64,000 nt of DNA from Bradyrhizobium oligotrophicum S58 (GTDB lineage Bacteria; Pseudomonadota; Alphaproteobacteria; Rhizobiales; Xanthobacteraceae): contig NC_020453.1 in the NCBI RefSeq assembly GCF_000344805.1, positions 6,729,001-6,793,000 of the forward strand. The letters run 5' to 3'. Of this stretch, positions 18,428-27,885 are shown piece after piece; position 1 is the stretch's first letter; each line of letters begins with the position of its first letter. Under the pieces are notes generated by a model. It was not told the origin of the DNA and did no database searches. It saw only the letters and a program-made list of their open reading frames with translations. The position numbers and the translations under genes are program-made.

Positions 18428-19577
18428 CGTCCGCACCGGCCTCATCGTTGAGCTGATCGAGCGACAATAGCAATCCACCGACGCGCTCCAGCGACGACAT
18501 CCAGTCGGCGACGCGGCTGTAATTGTCGACCAGCCAGTTGAACGAGCCCTGCACCAGCGTGAACGCGGCCGCCGCCTGCGTCAGCTCCCCGAGCGTCATC
18601 TGATCACCGAGGAATTTCGGCGCGCACAGCACGAGGCCGATGATCGGCGCCAGCAGCGTGTTCGTGTGCGAGACCATCGTGGTGCGCATCAGCTGCCAAC
18701 ACAGCCGCTTCCACCGCCTGATGGCGCGGTCGAGCGCCTGCCACAGGCCGGCAATGACCGCGCGCTCCTCGCGCTTGGGCGTGACGCCTTCGCCGATGTC
18801 GCGCAGCAGATGCGCGGCCGTGATCAGCTCCGACTCGGCCTGGTTCTTGATCTGGATGACGCGCGTGAGCGGCGAGCCGACCCACAGCATGGCGCCGGTG
18901 ACCAGGCCCGAATAGACGGCGACGCTGACCACGAGGTAGCCGGGAATCCCGACTTGAACCCCCGCGACGGCAAAACTGATGGGGCCGCCGACCTGCCACA
19001 GCACCTGGACGAAGATGATGGCGGTCAGCACCGAGGAGATCACGTTGACGGCAAAATCGACCGGCGCATCGGTGGCGATGCGGACGTCCTCGGCGATCCG
19101 GTATTCGGGAATCTTCTGATCACCCTGCACCGTCGCCAGCCGCGCATAGCGGTCGTTCTCGACCCAATAGTCGATCACCTTCGCGGTCAGCCATTGCCGC
19201 CAATTGCGCTGCATCGCCATGCGCCCCCACACCGAGGCCACCGCGAGCACGACGCTCGCGGCACAGAGGGGGACCAATAGAGCGGCCTGCTGGCGCAAGC
19301 GCGCGGGATCGCGGCCCTCCAGCGCGTCGAAAAAATCCCTGTTCCAATAGTTGAAGCGAAACTGGACATAGAGCTGCAGCACGACGATGCCGGCCAGCAC
19401 TGCGCACAGCAGCCAGATCCGCCATGCGCTCCGTCCGCACCAGAAATGCCGCGCCGTCAGCCAGAACCGCGACCATTCGCGATTGCCATCCTCATTGTCG
19501 TCCTCGGACATGCCAGCGGATGGGAATTGCTGCGGTTGATCTGCTGCAACGCGTTCTGGCTGTGGAACTTTCGTCAT
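18387..19577 (-). CDS. YddA/BclA/SbmA-type membrane transporter domain without ATPase
   Basis: About 396 residues from ATG 19577; alternatives are 19643 and 19511, and no ribosome site decides between them. Six hydrophobic segments are seen. Family motifs of the ABC_membrane_2 (YddA/BclA-like, related to SbmA/BacA) domain are clear: FNYWNRDFFDALEGRD, NWRQWLTAKVIDYWVEND and EYRIAEDVRIATDAPVDF. Relatives export or import peptides and acyl compounds across the inner membrane. YddA/BclA proteins continue into a nucleotide-binding domain of about 200 residues; here the gene stops after the membrane domain and the PfkB gene follows in opposite sense, so there is no room for one. It may work proton-driven, as SbmA/BacA do. 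Confidence 0.78.
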   Translation of the reverse strand: MTKVPQPERVAADQPQQFPSAGMSEDDNEDGNREWSRFWLTARHFWCGRSAWRIWLLCAVLAGIVVLQLYVQFRFNYWNRDFFDALEGRDPARLRQQAALLVPLCAASVVLAVASVWGRMAMQRNWRQWLTAKVIDYWVENDRYARLATVQGDQKIPEYRIAEDVRIATDAPVDFAVNVISSVLTAIIFVQVLWQVGGPISFAVAGVQVGIPGYLVVSVAVYSGLVTGAMLWVGSPLTRVIQIKNQAESELITAAHLLRDIGEGVTPKREERAVIAGLWQALDRAIRRWKRLCWQLMRTTMVSHTNTLLAPIIGLVLCAPKFLGDQMTLGELTQAAAAFTLVQGSFNWLVDNYSRVADWMSSLERVGGLLLSLDQLNDEAGADVTPSAAARQRQDG

Positions 19578-19677
19578 TGGACGATCTAAGGAGCTCCGCC
19601 GCCATTCTGCTTGATCTTCCGCAAGGCAGCCGCCGCCCGACACGACAAACTGCGCTTCGCACTGCGGGAGACCTTCG

Positions 19678-22113
19678 ATGACGGCATCCGGTTACATTCG
19701 TTGGTTCAAGGACCTTCGTATCGAGCACGTGCCGGAGGTCGGCGGCAAGACCGCCTCGCTCGGCGAGCTGTATTCGGCGCTGGCGTCGGAGGGCGTGCGC
19801 GTGCCCAACGGCTTCGCGCTGACGGCCGCCAGCTATCGCGATGCGCTGCGCGCTGATGGCGCGGACGACGAATTGCGCAAGCTGCTTGCCGGCCTCGACA
19901 AGCGCCGCATCGCCGATCTCGCCAAGCGGGCCGCCAAGGCGCGTGCGATCGTGTTCGCTGCCACCGACCGCGACGACCTGCGCCGCGAGGTCGCGCAAGC
20001 TTATAAGCAGCTGGAACAGGAATATGGCCGCGGCGTCGCCGTGGCCGTGCGCAGCTCGGCCACGGCGGAGGACCTGCCGAATGCGAGCTTCGCCGGCCAG
20101 CACGAGAGCTTCCTCAACATCCGCGGGCCGAAGGATCTGTTCGAGGCCTGCCGGCGCTGCTTCGCCTCGCTCTACACCGACCGGGCGATCTCCTACCGCA
20201 TCGACAACGGCTTCGATCACGACAAGGTCGCGCTGTCGGTCGCCGTGATGAAGATGGTGCGCTCGGATCTCGCCGCGAGCGGCGTGATGTTCTCGCTCGA
20301 CACCGAAAGCGGCTTTCGCGACGTCGCCTTCATCACCGGGGTCTATGGCCTCGGCGAGACCATCGTGCAGGGCGCGGTCGACCCGGACGAGTTCTACGTC
20401 CACAAGCCGACCTTCGCGGCCGGCTTTCGCAGCGTGCTGTCGCGCCGGCTTGGCGCCAAGGACAAGCGCATGGTCTACGCCAAGGCGGGCGCGCGCGGCG
20501 TGCCCACGCGCACGGAGGCGACGCCGCCGACCGAAAGGGCAAAATTCTGCATCAGCGATGCCGACGTGCTGGAGCTGGCGCAGGCGACCATCACAGTCGA
20601 GCAGCACTACTCGCAGAAGGCGGGCCGGCCGACGCCGATGGACATCGAATGGGCCAAGGACGGCCGCGACGGCGCGCTCTACATCATCCAGGCCCGGCCC
20701 GAGACGGTGGCCTCGCAGCGCCGGCCCGAGGCGATCGAAACGCACGTGCTGAAAAAGACCGGCAAGGTGCTGGCGACCGGCCGCGCCGTCGGCGAGAAGA
20801 TCGCAGCCGGCAAGATCCGCCTGATCCGCACGGCCAAGGACCTGCGCGCCTTCCGGCCCGGCGAGGTGCTGGTCGCCGCATCGACCAGCCCGGACTGGGA
20901 GCCTGTGATGAAGACAGCGGCCGCGATCGTCACCGATCATGGCGGCCGCACCTGCCATGCCGCGATCATCGCCCGCGAGCTCGGCGTGCCCGCGGTGGTG
21001 GGCACGGAGGACTTCACCAGGCGCGCTCGGACGGGCGCCATCGTCACGGTCTGCTGTGCCGAGGGCGATGCCGGCCATGTCTACGAAGGCGCGCTGCCGT
21101 TCGAGGTCGAGCGCATCGCGATCGACAAGATCGACCGGCCGCGCACCGAGATCATGGTCAATCTCGGCAATCCCGAGCTCGCCTTCAAGACCGCGCTGCT
21201 GCCGAACGACGGCGTTGGCCTCGCGCGCATGGAGTTCATCATCAACCAGTCGATCGGCATCCATCCGATGGCGCTGGCGGCGCCCAATAAGGTCACGGCA
21301 GCGAAGGATCGCGCGACGATCAAGCGCCTGACCGCGCGCTACAAGAAGCCGGCCGATTTCTTCGTCGAACGGCTGTCCGAGGGCGTCGGCATCATTGCGG
21401 CGGCGTTCCACCCGCGCCCGGTCATCGTGCGTCTGTCGGACTTCAAGACCAACGAATATGCCAGCCTGATCGGCGGCCGCGACTTCGAGCCGAAAGAAGA
21501 AAACCCGATGCTCGGTTTTCGCGGCGCCTCGCGCTATGCGCACCCGGCCTATGCAGCCGGCTTTGCGCTGGAATGCGCGGCGTTGAAGCGGGTGCGCGAC
21601 GCGATGGGATTGCGCAATCTGAAGATCATGATCCCGTTCTGCCGCCGCGTCGAGGAGGCGCGCAAGGTGATCGCGGCGATGGCCGAACACGGCTTGGTGC
21701 GTGGCGAGAACGGGCTCGAGATCTACATGATGTGCGAGATTCCGAACAACGTGATCCTGATCGATGAGTTCGCCAAGCACTTCGACGGCTTCTCGATCGG
21801 CTCCAACGATCTCACCCAGCTCACGCTCGGCGTCGACCGCGATTCCGACATCGTGGCGTTCGATTTCGACGAGCGCGATCCGGGCCTGCTGGCGATGCTG
21901 AAGCTGGCGGTCGAAGGCGCGCATCGCAATCATCGCCATGTCGGCATCTGCGGCGAGGCGCCCGCCAACTATCCGGACGTGGCGCGCTACCTCGCCGAGC
22001 TCGGCATCGACTCCATCAGCGTCAATCCGGCCAGCATCGTGCACACCATGGAGGTTGTCCGCGCGGCGGAGCGGGAGCTCGCCCCGCGCGCGCCGCAGGC
22101 ACTGGCGAGCTAG
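19678..22113 (+). CDS. ppsA: Phosphoenolpyruvate synthase
   Basis: 811 residues. The N-terminal ATP-grasp domain includes VGGKTASLGELY and AVRSSATAEDLPNASFAGQHE; the swivelling domain has the phospho-histidine in TDHGGRTCHAAII near residue 425; the C-terminal TIM barrel carries GSNDLTQLTLGVDRDS and the catalytic cysteine in GICGEAP. It makes PEP, AMP and phosphate from pyruvate and ATP, driving gluconeogenesis. Length and order match ppsA rather than pyruvate phosphate dikinase. It is on the same strand as the sugar kinases but separated by the opposing membrane-protein gene. Its end is only 13 bp from the convergent hydrolase stop. Confidence 0.95.
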   Translation: MTASGYIRWFKDLRIEHVPEVGGKTASLGELYSALASEGVRVPNGFALTAASYRDALRADGADDELRKLLAGLDKRRIADLAKRAAKARAIVFAATDRDDLRREVAQAYKQLEQEYGRGVAVAVRSSATAEDLPNASFAGQHESFLNIRGPKDLFEACRRCFASLYTDRAISYRIDNGFDHDKVALSVAVMKMVRSDLAASGVMFSLDTESGFRDVAFITGVYGLGETIVQGAVDPDEFYVHKPTFAAGFRSVLSRRLGAKDKRMVYAKAGARGVPTRTEATPPTERAKFCISDADVLELAQATITVEQHYSQKAGRPTPMDIEWAKDGRDGALYIIQARPETVASQRRPEAIETHVLKKTGKVLATGRAVGEKIAAGKIRLIRTAKDLRAFRPGEVLVAASTSPDWEPVMKTAAAIVTDHGGRTCHAAIIARELGVPAVVGTEDFTRRARTGAIVTVCCAEGDAGHVYEGALPFEVERIAIDKIDRPRTEIMVNLGNPELAFKTALLPNDGVGLARMEFIINQSIGIHPMALAAPNKVTAAKDRATIKRLTARYKKPADFFVERLSEGVGIIAAAFHPRPVIVRLSDFKTNEYASLIGGRDFEPKEENPMLGFRGASRYAHPAYAAGFALECAALKRVRDAMGLRNLKIMIPFCRRVEEARKVIAAMAEHGLVRGENGLEIYMMCEIPNNVILIDEFAKHFDGFSIGSNDLTQLTLGVDRDSDIVAFDFDERDPGLLAMLKLAVEGAHRNHRHVGICGEAPANYPDVARYLAELGIDSISVNPASIVHTMEVVRAAERELAPRAPQALAS

Positions 22114-22126
22114 TCATAGCCGAAGC

Positions 22127-23560
22127 TCAAGAACCGGTCTTGAAGAGGTCCAGCACGGTCGAGGCGCCGCTCATGGCGTCGCCGCCGCCATAAAGGCTCG
22201 CCAGGAACGTGGCGCGGTGGCTGGCGCCGCTGACCGCTATGCCCTGGGCAAAGCGGCCGTCGGCTGCGAGCGGCATCTTGACGAGGTCCGGCGGCAGCGC
22301 CTCGTCGGCAAGACCGTAGTAGAACCGCATCGGCGCGTCATAGTCCCAATAGGTCGAGCTGTTGGCGGCCAGGCGGCGCAGGAAGCGGCTGTTGGTCTCA
22401 TGGGTGAAGCGCTCGAAAAAGCCGTCCACCAGCAGATCGGAGGGCTGCGGCACCGATTTGCTGAACGTCTCGTCCATGCTGTAGTCGGACCAGTATTTCT
22501 CGGCCAGCGCGAGGTGCTGCGGCTTGATCGCGGTCTTGAACAGGTCAGTGAGCCGGTAGTACCGGCGATAGCTGCCGAGGAGGACGATGACGCAAGGCGT
22601 GATCCAAATGGGCTGCTTTGGGTAGGGGCTGTCGGTCGACGCGCCTCCGGATTGTTCCGACACCCAATAACGCATCGAGTCAGCGAGATTGTTGAACGGA
22701 CTTTGCGTGGCGCTCGCCGCCACGTCCACACCGCGCCGCTGCAGGTCCTGCCGCAGCCACTGCGTGTTCACCGCGCCCTGCGACCAGCCGTTCAGGAACA
22801 GCGCAGCTTTTCGCAGGCCGAGGTGATCCAGCGCGAGCAGCCCCGCGTCGAGCACGTCCAGACAGCACTGGACGGTGGCGTCCTTCACTGCATAGGCCTC
22901 GCCCCGGCCCTGACGATAGGGCCCCTTGCCGAGATAGTCGGCCGCAATCAGCGCAAAACCGTTGCCGACCAGGCGCTGCACATTGAACAGCGTTTCCAGC
23001 GAGTCGACGTTGTCGCGCGGCTCGTAGTTTGGATCCGCCAGCCTGGTGAGATTGGACGGGACCTGATCGAACGACAGGATGGTGCCGTGCTGCCACGACA
23101 CCACCGGCAGTGCCCCCTTGTGGCCTGCAGGCAGCGCGAGCAGGCCGCTGACCTTGACGCGCTCTCCGCTCTCCGGGATCCGGGTGAAGGTCGTCAGGCG
23201 GCGCAGCTCGACGTCGACGCGCGCACCGTGCTGGTCGACGGCGAATGACGGCAGGACGTTGTGCTCGTTGAAGACGGCGTGAAACTTCGCGGCGAGCGCA
23301 TCGAGGCGCTGTTTGCTGACGCGCACCGGCGCGCCGAGGCTTGCGCCGCGCGCTGGCTGCGCCGCGGCAGGACCGGCTGACAGAGACAATGCGGCCGCGC
23401 CGATGCCGAGGCCCGCCGACGCCAGCAGCCGGCGGCGGGATGGCCGGCCCGCGAGCGCGCCAGGGCTCGGCTCCAGCCCGGCGACTTCGGCAGTCAGACG
23501 AGATCGTGCCTCGGTACGGTCCGCAACCGAGCTTTCAGGGCCGATCGATCGCCGCGTCAT
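22127..23560 (-). CDS. Tat-exported alpha/beta hydrolase (lipase-like)
   Basis: About 477 residues from the ATG at 23560, which is preceded by GGAGGGAAGTC; the upstream in-frame start at 23611 lacks such a site. The N-terminus is long, with a twin-arginine type signal (GRPSRRRLLASAGLGIGAA, hydrophobic core, cleavage near AAAQPA around residue 70). The fold is alpha/beta hydrolase with nucleophile elbow NGWSQGAVN. Sequence around SWQHGTILSFDQVPSN resembles secretory lipase/esterase families. It likely hydrolyses an ester in the periplasm. The ribosome site and Tat motif are seen; the substrate is unknown. Confidence 0.8.
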   Translation of the reverse strand: MTRRSIGPESSVADRTEARSRLTAEVAGLEPSPGALAGRPSRRRLLASAGLGIGAAALSLSAGPAAAQPARGASLGAPVRVSKQRLDALAAKFHAVFNEHNVLPSFAVDQHGARVDVELRRLTTFTRIPESGERVKVSGLLALPAGHKGALPVVSWQHGTILSFDQVPSNLTRLADPNYEPRDNVDSLETLFNVQRLVGNGFALIAADYLGKGPYRQGRGEAYAVKDATVQCCLDVLDAGLLALDHLGLRKAALFLNGWSQGAVNTQWLRQDLQRRGVDVAASATQSPFNNLADSMRYWVSEQSGGASTDSPYPKQPIWITPCVIVLLGSYRRYYRLTDLFKTAIKPQHLALAEKYWSDYSMDETFSKSVPQPSDLLVDGFFERFTHETNSRFLRRLAANSSTYWDYDAPMRFYYGLADEALPPDLVKMPLAADGRFAQGIAVSGASHRATFLASLYGGGDAMSGASTVLDLFKTGS

Positions 23561-23753
23561 GACTTCCCTCCGAATCGAGCACAGCCGAGGGTAGTCCGCA
23601 AAGCCTAGCACTTGCTGAATGGTGCAGCCGCGATCGCTCAGGAGGCGATGACCGGGGTCGACCGCTTCGCAAGAAAGCGCTCATGTCGTCCATGGGAATG
23701 CAAACGATTTGCGATCGCCTTCGTCGACCCTGACAGACCGATGAGACATGGGC

Positions 23754-24785
23754 TCACCGCGCCTCTTCGAACCCCGCCAGCACGGCCGTCAGGTTCTGCC
23801 CGAGAATGTCCGAGAGATAGCCGCCCTCCTGCACGAACACGGTGGGCAGGCCGAGCCGCGCGATCGCCGCGCCGATGCGCCGGAAGCCGGGCGTCGTCAC
23901 GGCAAGTCCCTTCAGCGGATCGTGCTCGGAAGCGTCGAGGCCGAGCGCGACGACGAGCGCGCCCGGCGCGAAGGCGTGGATCGTCTTGGCCGCGGTTTCG
24001 AAGGCCTTGAGATAGGTATCGTCGCCGCTCTTCAGCGCCAGCGGGATGTTGAGGTTCGCGCCCAGCCCTGCGCCGTCGCCGCGCTCGTGCGCGTAGCCCC
24101 AGACGAAGGGATAGTAGTGCGCCGGGTCGGCGTGGATGGAAATCGTGAGCACGTCGGGACGTTCGTAGAAGATGCCCTGCGTACCGTTGCCGTGATGAAC
24201 GTCGACGTCGAGGATCGCAATGCGCTCATGGCGCTGACGCAGATGCGCCGCCGCGATGGCGGAGTTGTTCATGAAGCAGAAGCCCGACGCCATGTCGCGA
24301 TAGGCATGGTGGCCCGGCGGCCGGCACAAGGCGTAGACCGCGTCCTCGCCGTCGAGCAGCAGCTGCGCCGCGGTCGCGGCGACATCAGTCGCAGCGCAGG
24401 CGCCGGCCCACGTCCCCGGCCCGATCGGCGCCGACGTGTCGGTGGTGTGCCAGCCGAGCCGTCCGACGATGTGGCTCGGATAGGTCCCTGCGTTGCGCAC
24501 GGGATGGATGTTCGGAATCATCTCCGCGCCGGCATCGCCGAGCGCGGCCCAGGCGTCCCAGGCTTCCTCGAGAAAGGTGAGATATTCCGGACTATGCACG
24601 CGCGCGCGGGCGTCCTGGCCGAATTGGAGAGGCGCGACCAACTCGTGATGGCCCGCCTTCAATCCTGCAAGCAGGCGATCCGCCCGTTCGGGCTGCTCGG
24701 TGGTGCGCTTGACGATGCCGCGCACCAGATAAAATTGCGGATCGTGGCTGCGATGCAGCTCGGTGTAGACGGCCTTCACGCGCAT
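23754..24785 (-). CDS. Histone-deacetylase-family amidohydrolase (acetylpolyamine amidohydrolase-like)
   Basis: 343 residues from ATG 24785 (MRVKAVYTELHRSHDP); an apparent extension to 24950 lacks family resemblance. Catalytic motifs of the arginase/deacetylase fold are complete: CRPPGHHAYRDMASGFCFMN with the paired histidines, ILDVDVHHGNGTQ with the zinc aspartate and histidine, SIHADPAHYYPF, and ALGLDASEHDPL with the second zinc aspartate. The beginning with SHDPQFYLVRG resembles bacterial acetylpolyamine amidohydrolases. It probably removes acetyl groups from acetylated polyamines or related amides in the cytosol. Confidence 0.88.
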   Translation of the reverse strand: MRVKAVYTELHRSHDPQFYLVRGIVKRTTEQPERADRLLAGLKAGHHELVAPLQFGQDARARVHSPEYLTFLEEAWDAWAALGDAGAEMIPNIHPVRNAGTYPSHIVGRLGWHTTDTSAPIGPGTWAGACAATDVAATAAQLLLDGEDAVYALCRPPGHHAYRDMASGFCFMNNSAIAAAHLRQRHERIAILDVDVHHGNGTQGIFYERPDVLTISIHADPAHYYPFVWGYAHERGDGAGLGANLNIPLALKSGDDTYLKAFETAAKTIHAFAPGALVVALGLDASEHDPLKGLAVTTPGFRRIGAAIARLGLPTVFVQEGGYLSDILGQNLTAVLAGFEEAR

Positions 24786-25271
24786 GGCTCCTGTTCGCTC
24801 GCGCGAACGATTGTGCACGCAGCAGCGGCCGATACAAGCACAGAAGGTTTGCGCGCACATCGCTGCGTGCAGGCAACTTCCGGCGGACGGAACGGACCGG
24901 CCACGGCCGCCCTCGCCAAACGTTGTCGGGAGCCCGTCCGCCGGGATCAAGGCGATCAGGCGCGCACGGCGCGGTGGATGTGAGGAGAAATCCGCCTGCC
25001 GCTCGGCCCGTCGCGGCGGTGACCTTCGAAGCTTCGCCGGCCAATCCGCTGACCTTCGCGTGCAAACATGATCAGCTCAGGTCCCTTGATCAGGTCGCGC
25101 CTCGGCGTCTGAACCAGGCGGAATCGCGAATTGCGTCACCGGTCTCATCAGCATGGAGCCCCCAGGATCGATCCAAAATTTGCATCGATCGATACAGGCT
25201 TCGGTTTGGACCCCGGCCCGTCATCTCCTCTAGGACAATCCTTGAGGAACGTTACAAGAGAGGTGGAGCGC
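24786..25271. other. 486-bp intergenic region between divergent genes
   Basis: This stretch separates the deacetylase-family gene (leftward) from the MFS gene (rightward) and must hold both promoters. Frames here give only arginine-rich, family-less translations. I see a small imperfect dyad GTTCGC-TCGC-GCGAAC just upstream of the deacetylase start (24792-24807 approx.) but nothing else I can support. Confidence 0.5.
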
Positions 25272-26609
25272 ATGAGCGCAATCGTATCCACGGCCGAATT
25301 GCGCCGATCGCGCGTCCGGCTGTTCATCGTGACCATGCTGTTCCTGGTCACGACCGTGAATTACGCCGACCGGGCGACCTTGTCGATCGCCGGACCTTCG
25401 CTGTCCAAGGAGCTGCATCTCGATCCGGTCGCGATGGGCTATGTGTTCTCCGCCTTCGGCTGGTCCTACGTGCTCGCGCAAGTGCCGGGCGGCTGGCTGC
25501 TCGACCGCTTCGGCTCGCGCTGGGTCTATGCCTGCAGCATCGTGATCTGGTCTGTTTTCACCATGATGCAGGGCTGGATCGGCTTCTTCTCCGGCGGAGC
25601 CGCGGTCGCGGCGCTGTTCGCGCTGCGCTTCATGGTCGGCTTCGCCGAGGCGCCGAGCTTTCCCGCCAATGCCCGCATCGTCGCAGCCTGGTTTCCGAGC
25701 AATGAGCGCGGCACCGCCTCGGCGTTCTTCAACTCCGGACAGTATTTCGCGACCGTGATCTTCGCGCCGCTGATGGGCTGGATCGCCCATGAGTTCGGCT
25801 GGCGCCATGTCTTCACCGTGATGGGCGCGCTCGGCATCCTCATGGGCCTGCTCTGGATCAAGACCATGTACGGGCCGAAGGAGCATCCGGGAATCAACGA
25901 GGCCGAACTCGACTACATCAAGGAAGGCGGCGCGCTGGTCGACATGGAAGGCGCGCGTGACGGCAAAGCCGCTGCGGGCGGTCCGACCTGGTCGCATATC
26001 GGCCAGTTGCTGTCGAACCGCATGATGCTCGGCGTCTATATCGGGCAGTACTGCATCAACACGCTGACCTACTTCTTCCTGACCTGGTTCCCGGTCTATC
26101 TGGTCAAGGAGCGCGGCCTGTCGATCCTGCAGGCGGGCTTCGTCGCGACCTTGCCTGCGCTGTGCGGCTTCATCGGCGGCGTGCTCGGCGGCTTCATCTC
26201 CGACGCCATCCTGCGCAAGACGGGATCGCTGACCCTCGCGCGCAAGATCCCGATCGTCGGCGGCATGCTGCTGTCGATGGCGATCATCGGCTGCAACTAT
26301 GTCGACGGCCAGGCGCTGGTGGTCGGCCTGATGGCGCTCGCCTTCTTCGGCAAGGGCATCGGCGCGCTCGGCTGGGCGGTCGTCTCCGACACCTCGCCGA
26401 AGGAAGCCGGCGGCGTTTCCGGCGGGCTGTTCAACACCTTCGGCAACCTCTCCAGCATCACCACCCCGATCGTGATCGGCTACATCCTGTCGGCCACCGG
26501 CTCGTTCAACGGCGCGCTGGTGTTCGTCGGCGTCAACGCGCTGGTCGCAGCCTTCGCCTATCTCTTCATCGTCGGCCGCATCCAGCGCGTCGAGCTCCGA
26601 GCCTCCTGA
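25272..26609 (+). CDS. MFS transporter, anion:cation symporter (hexuronate/glucarate-like)
   Basis: 445 residues from ATG 25272, which follows AGAGGTGGAGCGC; upstream residues in the open frame are not membrane-protein-like. Twelve hydrophobic segments are visible. The start region TTVNYADRATLSIAGPSL is the hallmark of the ACS family (glucarate, galactonate, hexuronate, phthalate carriers), and DRFGSRWVYACS is the MFS loop 2-3 motif. It imports an organic anion with a cation. A strong terminator follows at 26642. Confidence 0.9.
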   Translation: MSAIVSTAELRRSRVRLFIVTMLFLVTTVNYADRATLSIAGPSLSKELHLDPVAMGYVFSAFGWSYVLAQVPGGWLLDRFGSRWVYACSIVIWSVFTMMQGWIGFFSGGAAVAALFALRFMVGFAEAPSFPANARIVAAWFPSNERGTASAFFNSGQYFATVIFAPLMGWIAHEFGWRHVFTVMGALGILMGLLWIKTMYGPKEHPGINEAELDYIKEGGALVDMEGARDGKAAAGGPTWSHIGQLLSNRMMLGVYIGQYCINTLTYFFLTWFPVYLVKERGLSILQAGFVATLPALCGFIGGVLGGFISDAILRKTGSLTLARKIPIVGGMLLSMAIIGCNYVDGQALVVGLMALAFFGKGIGALGWAVVSDTSPKEAGGVSGGLFNTFGNLSSITTPIVIGYILSATGSFNGALVFVGVNALVAAFAYLFIVGRIQRVELRAS

Positions 26610-26641
26610 GCACCACGCCCCCTTGCGTGGTCTCAACTCCA

Positions 26642-26672
26642 ACGGCGGCCCCCCGGCCGCCGTCTTTTTTTT
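26642..26672 (+). terminator. Rho-independent terminator after the MFS gene
   Basis: A 9-bp GC-rich stem (ACGGCGGCC / GGCCGCCGT) with a CCCC loop is followed by C and then eight T residues. It begins 33 bp after the MFS stop. This is the clearest intrinsic terminator in the window. Confidence 0.93.
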
Positions 26673-26680
26673 GCGTGCAC

Positions 26681-26740
26681 CGTCATTGCGAGCGAAGCGG
26701 CGAAGCGAAGCAATCCAAAACCAAAATAAGGTCTGGTTTG
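26681..26740. repeat. Dispersed palindromic repeat (degenerate copy)
   Basis: Contains CGTCATTGCGAGCGAAGC and GAAGCAATCCA, then a partial inverted counterpart TGGTTTGCTTCGCTC. The same core words occur in the copy at 32722-32805, so this is a member of a dispersed intergenic family, here with a decayed right arm. Confidence 0.7.
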
Positions 26741-26886
26741 CTTCGCTCATCCAGCCGCATACGCGGCGGAGAGAGCTGGTTAATCACGTGGACACATCAT
26801 GAAGTCGGGCCGCCCACGAGGCCCCATGGAACCCGCACCGATGCTCGTCCGTTGCAGCATCGTCCGGAGTGTCCAAGGAGACCATG

Positions 26887-27765
26887 ATGGCCCCCCGCGC
26901 CTATTGGAAAGGCTCGCTCAAACTATCCCTCGTCAGTTGCCCGGTGGTGCTCTATCCGGCGTCGACCTCGGTCGAGAAGACGCGCTTCCATCTGATCAAC
27001 CGCGAGACCGGCAACCGGCTCAAGCAGCAGATGGTCGACTCTGAAACCGGCGACATCGTCGAGGGCGAACAGAAAGGCCGCGGCTACGAGCTGTCCAAGG
27101 GACAGTATATCGAGATCGAACCGGAGGAGCTGGAAGCCGTCCAGATCGAGAGCAACCATACGATCGACATCGACAGCTTCGTGCCGCGCGACGAGATCGA
27201 CCAGCGGTATCTCAACCACCCCTACTACATCGCCCCCGACGGCAAGGCGGCGATCGACGCGTTCGCTGTCATCCGCGACGCGATGAAGGATCAGGGCCGC
27301 GTGGCGCTGGCACGCATCGTGCTGACCAACCGCGAGCACGTCATCGCCATCGAGCCGATGGGGAAGGGCATGCTCGGGACGACGCTGCGCTTCCCTTACG
27401 AGCTGCGCGACGAAGACGAATTCTTCGACGACATCAAGGCGCCGAAAATCACCAAGGACATGGTCGAGCTCGCCGGCCACATCCTGCAGACCAAGGCGGG
27501 GCATTTCACCCCCTCGGAGTTCAAGGACCAGTACGAGACCGCGCTCAAGGCGCTGGTGAAGCGCAAGGCCTCCGGCAAGCCGATCAAGCCGCCGGAGCCG
27601 GAGGAGAAGCCCGATAATGTGGTCAGCCTGATGGATGCGCTGAAGCAGAGCCTGGGCAAGGGCGGGAAGAAGACCGCACGTGCAGCACCACGGCGGTCGA
27701 GCGCGCACCGACGCCCGACGAAGAAGGCGCACCGTTCGTCAGCGCGGCACCGCAAGGCGGGGTGA
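26887..27765 (+). CDS. ku: Non-homologous end-joining protein Ku
   Basis: About 292 residues. AAGGAG precedes two adjacent ATGs (26884 and 26887); I use the second, giving MAPRAYWKGSLKLSLVSCPV, the usual beginning. The Ku beta-barrel region has FHLINRETGNRL, YELSKGQYIEIEPEEL and the HPYYIAPDGKAA bridge. The C-terminal 40 residues are lysine/arginine-rich (KKTARAAPRRSS onward), a tail known in bacterial Ku to help DNA binding and threading. Ku homodimers encircle DNA ends and recruit LigD. No ligD gene is in this window. Confidence 0.95.
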   Translation: MAPRAYWKGSLKLSLVSCPVVLYPASTSVEKTRFHLINRETGNRLKQQMVDSETGDIVEGEQKGRGYELSKGQYIEIEPEELEAVQIESNHTIDIDSFVPRDEIDQRYLNHPYYIAPDGKAAIDAFAVIRDAMKDQGRVALARIVLTNREHVIAIEPMGKGMLGTTLRFPYELRDEDEFFDDIKAPKITKDMVELAGHILQTKAGHFTPSEFKDQYETALKALVKRKASGKPIKPPEPEEKPDNVVSLMDALKQSLGKGGKKTARAAPRRSSAHRRPTKKAHRSSARHRKAG

Positions 27766-27770
27766 CGAAA

Positions 27771-27855
27771 CGTAGCCCGGATGAGCGCAGCGACATCCGG
27801 GATCTCACGAACTGCGGGTGTGAACCCGGATATAGCTGCGCTCATCCGGGCTACG
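27771..27855. repeat. REP-like palindromic element with perfect 21-bp arms
   Basis: The arms at 27771-27791 and 27835-27855 are exact reverse complements (CGTAGCCCGGATGAGCGCAG plus one base). The interior CGACATCCGGG and CCCGGAT words give further pairing. It begins 6 bp after the ku stop and separates ku from the convergent lysine-rich gene. Elements with the GTAGCCCGGATGAGCG word are dispersed in bradyrhizobial and other GC-rich genomes, as I recall them. Confidence 0.85.
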
Positions 27856-27885
27856 ACGTCCTGGCGCGCGACTGCGCCCGCGTTG

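Noticed and set aside
19492..22044. 850-codon open frame antisense to ppsA
   Set aside because: It mirrors ppsA codon positions; its arginine, histidine and glutamate-rich translation has no family motifs and is explained by GC3 bias of the real gene.
27771..27855. Possible CRISPR or attachment site because of the perfect 21-bp arms
   Set aside because: There is a single inverted pair, no spaced direct repeats and no integrase; it fits a REP-like element.
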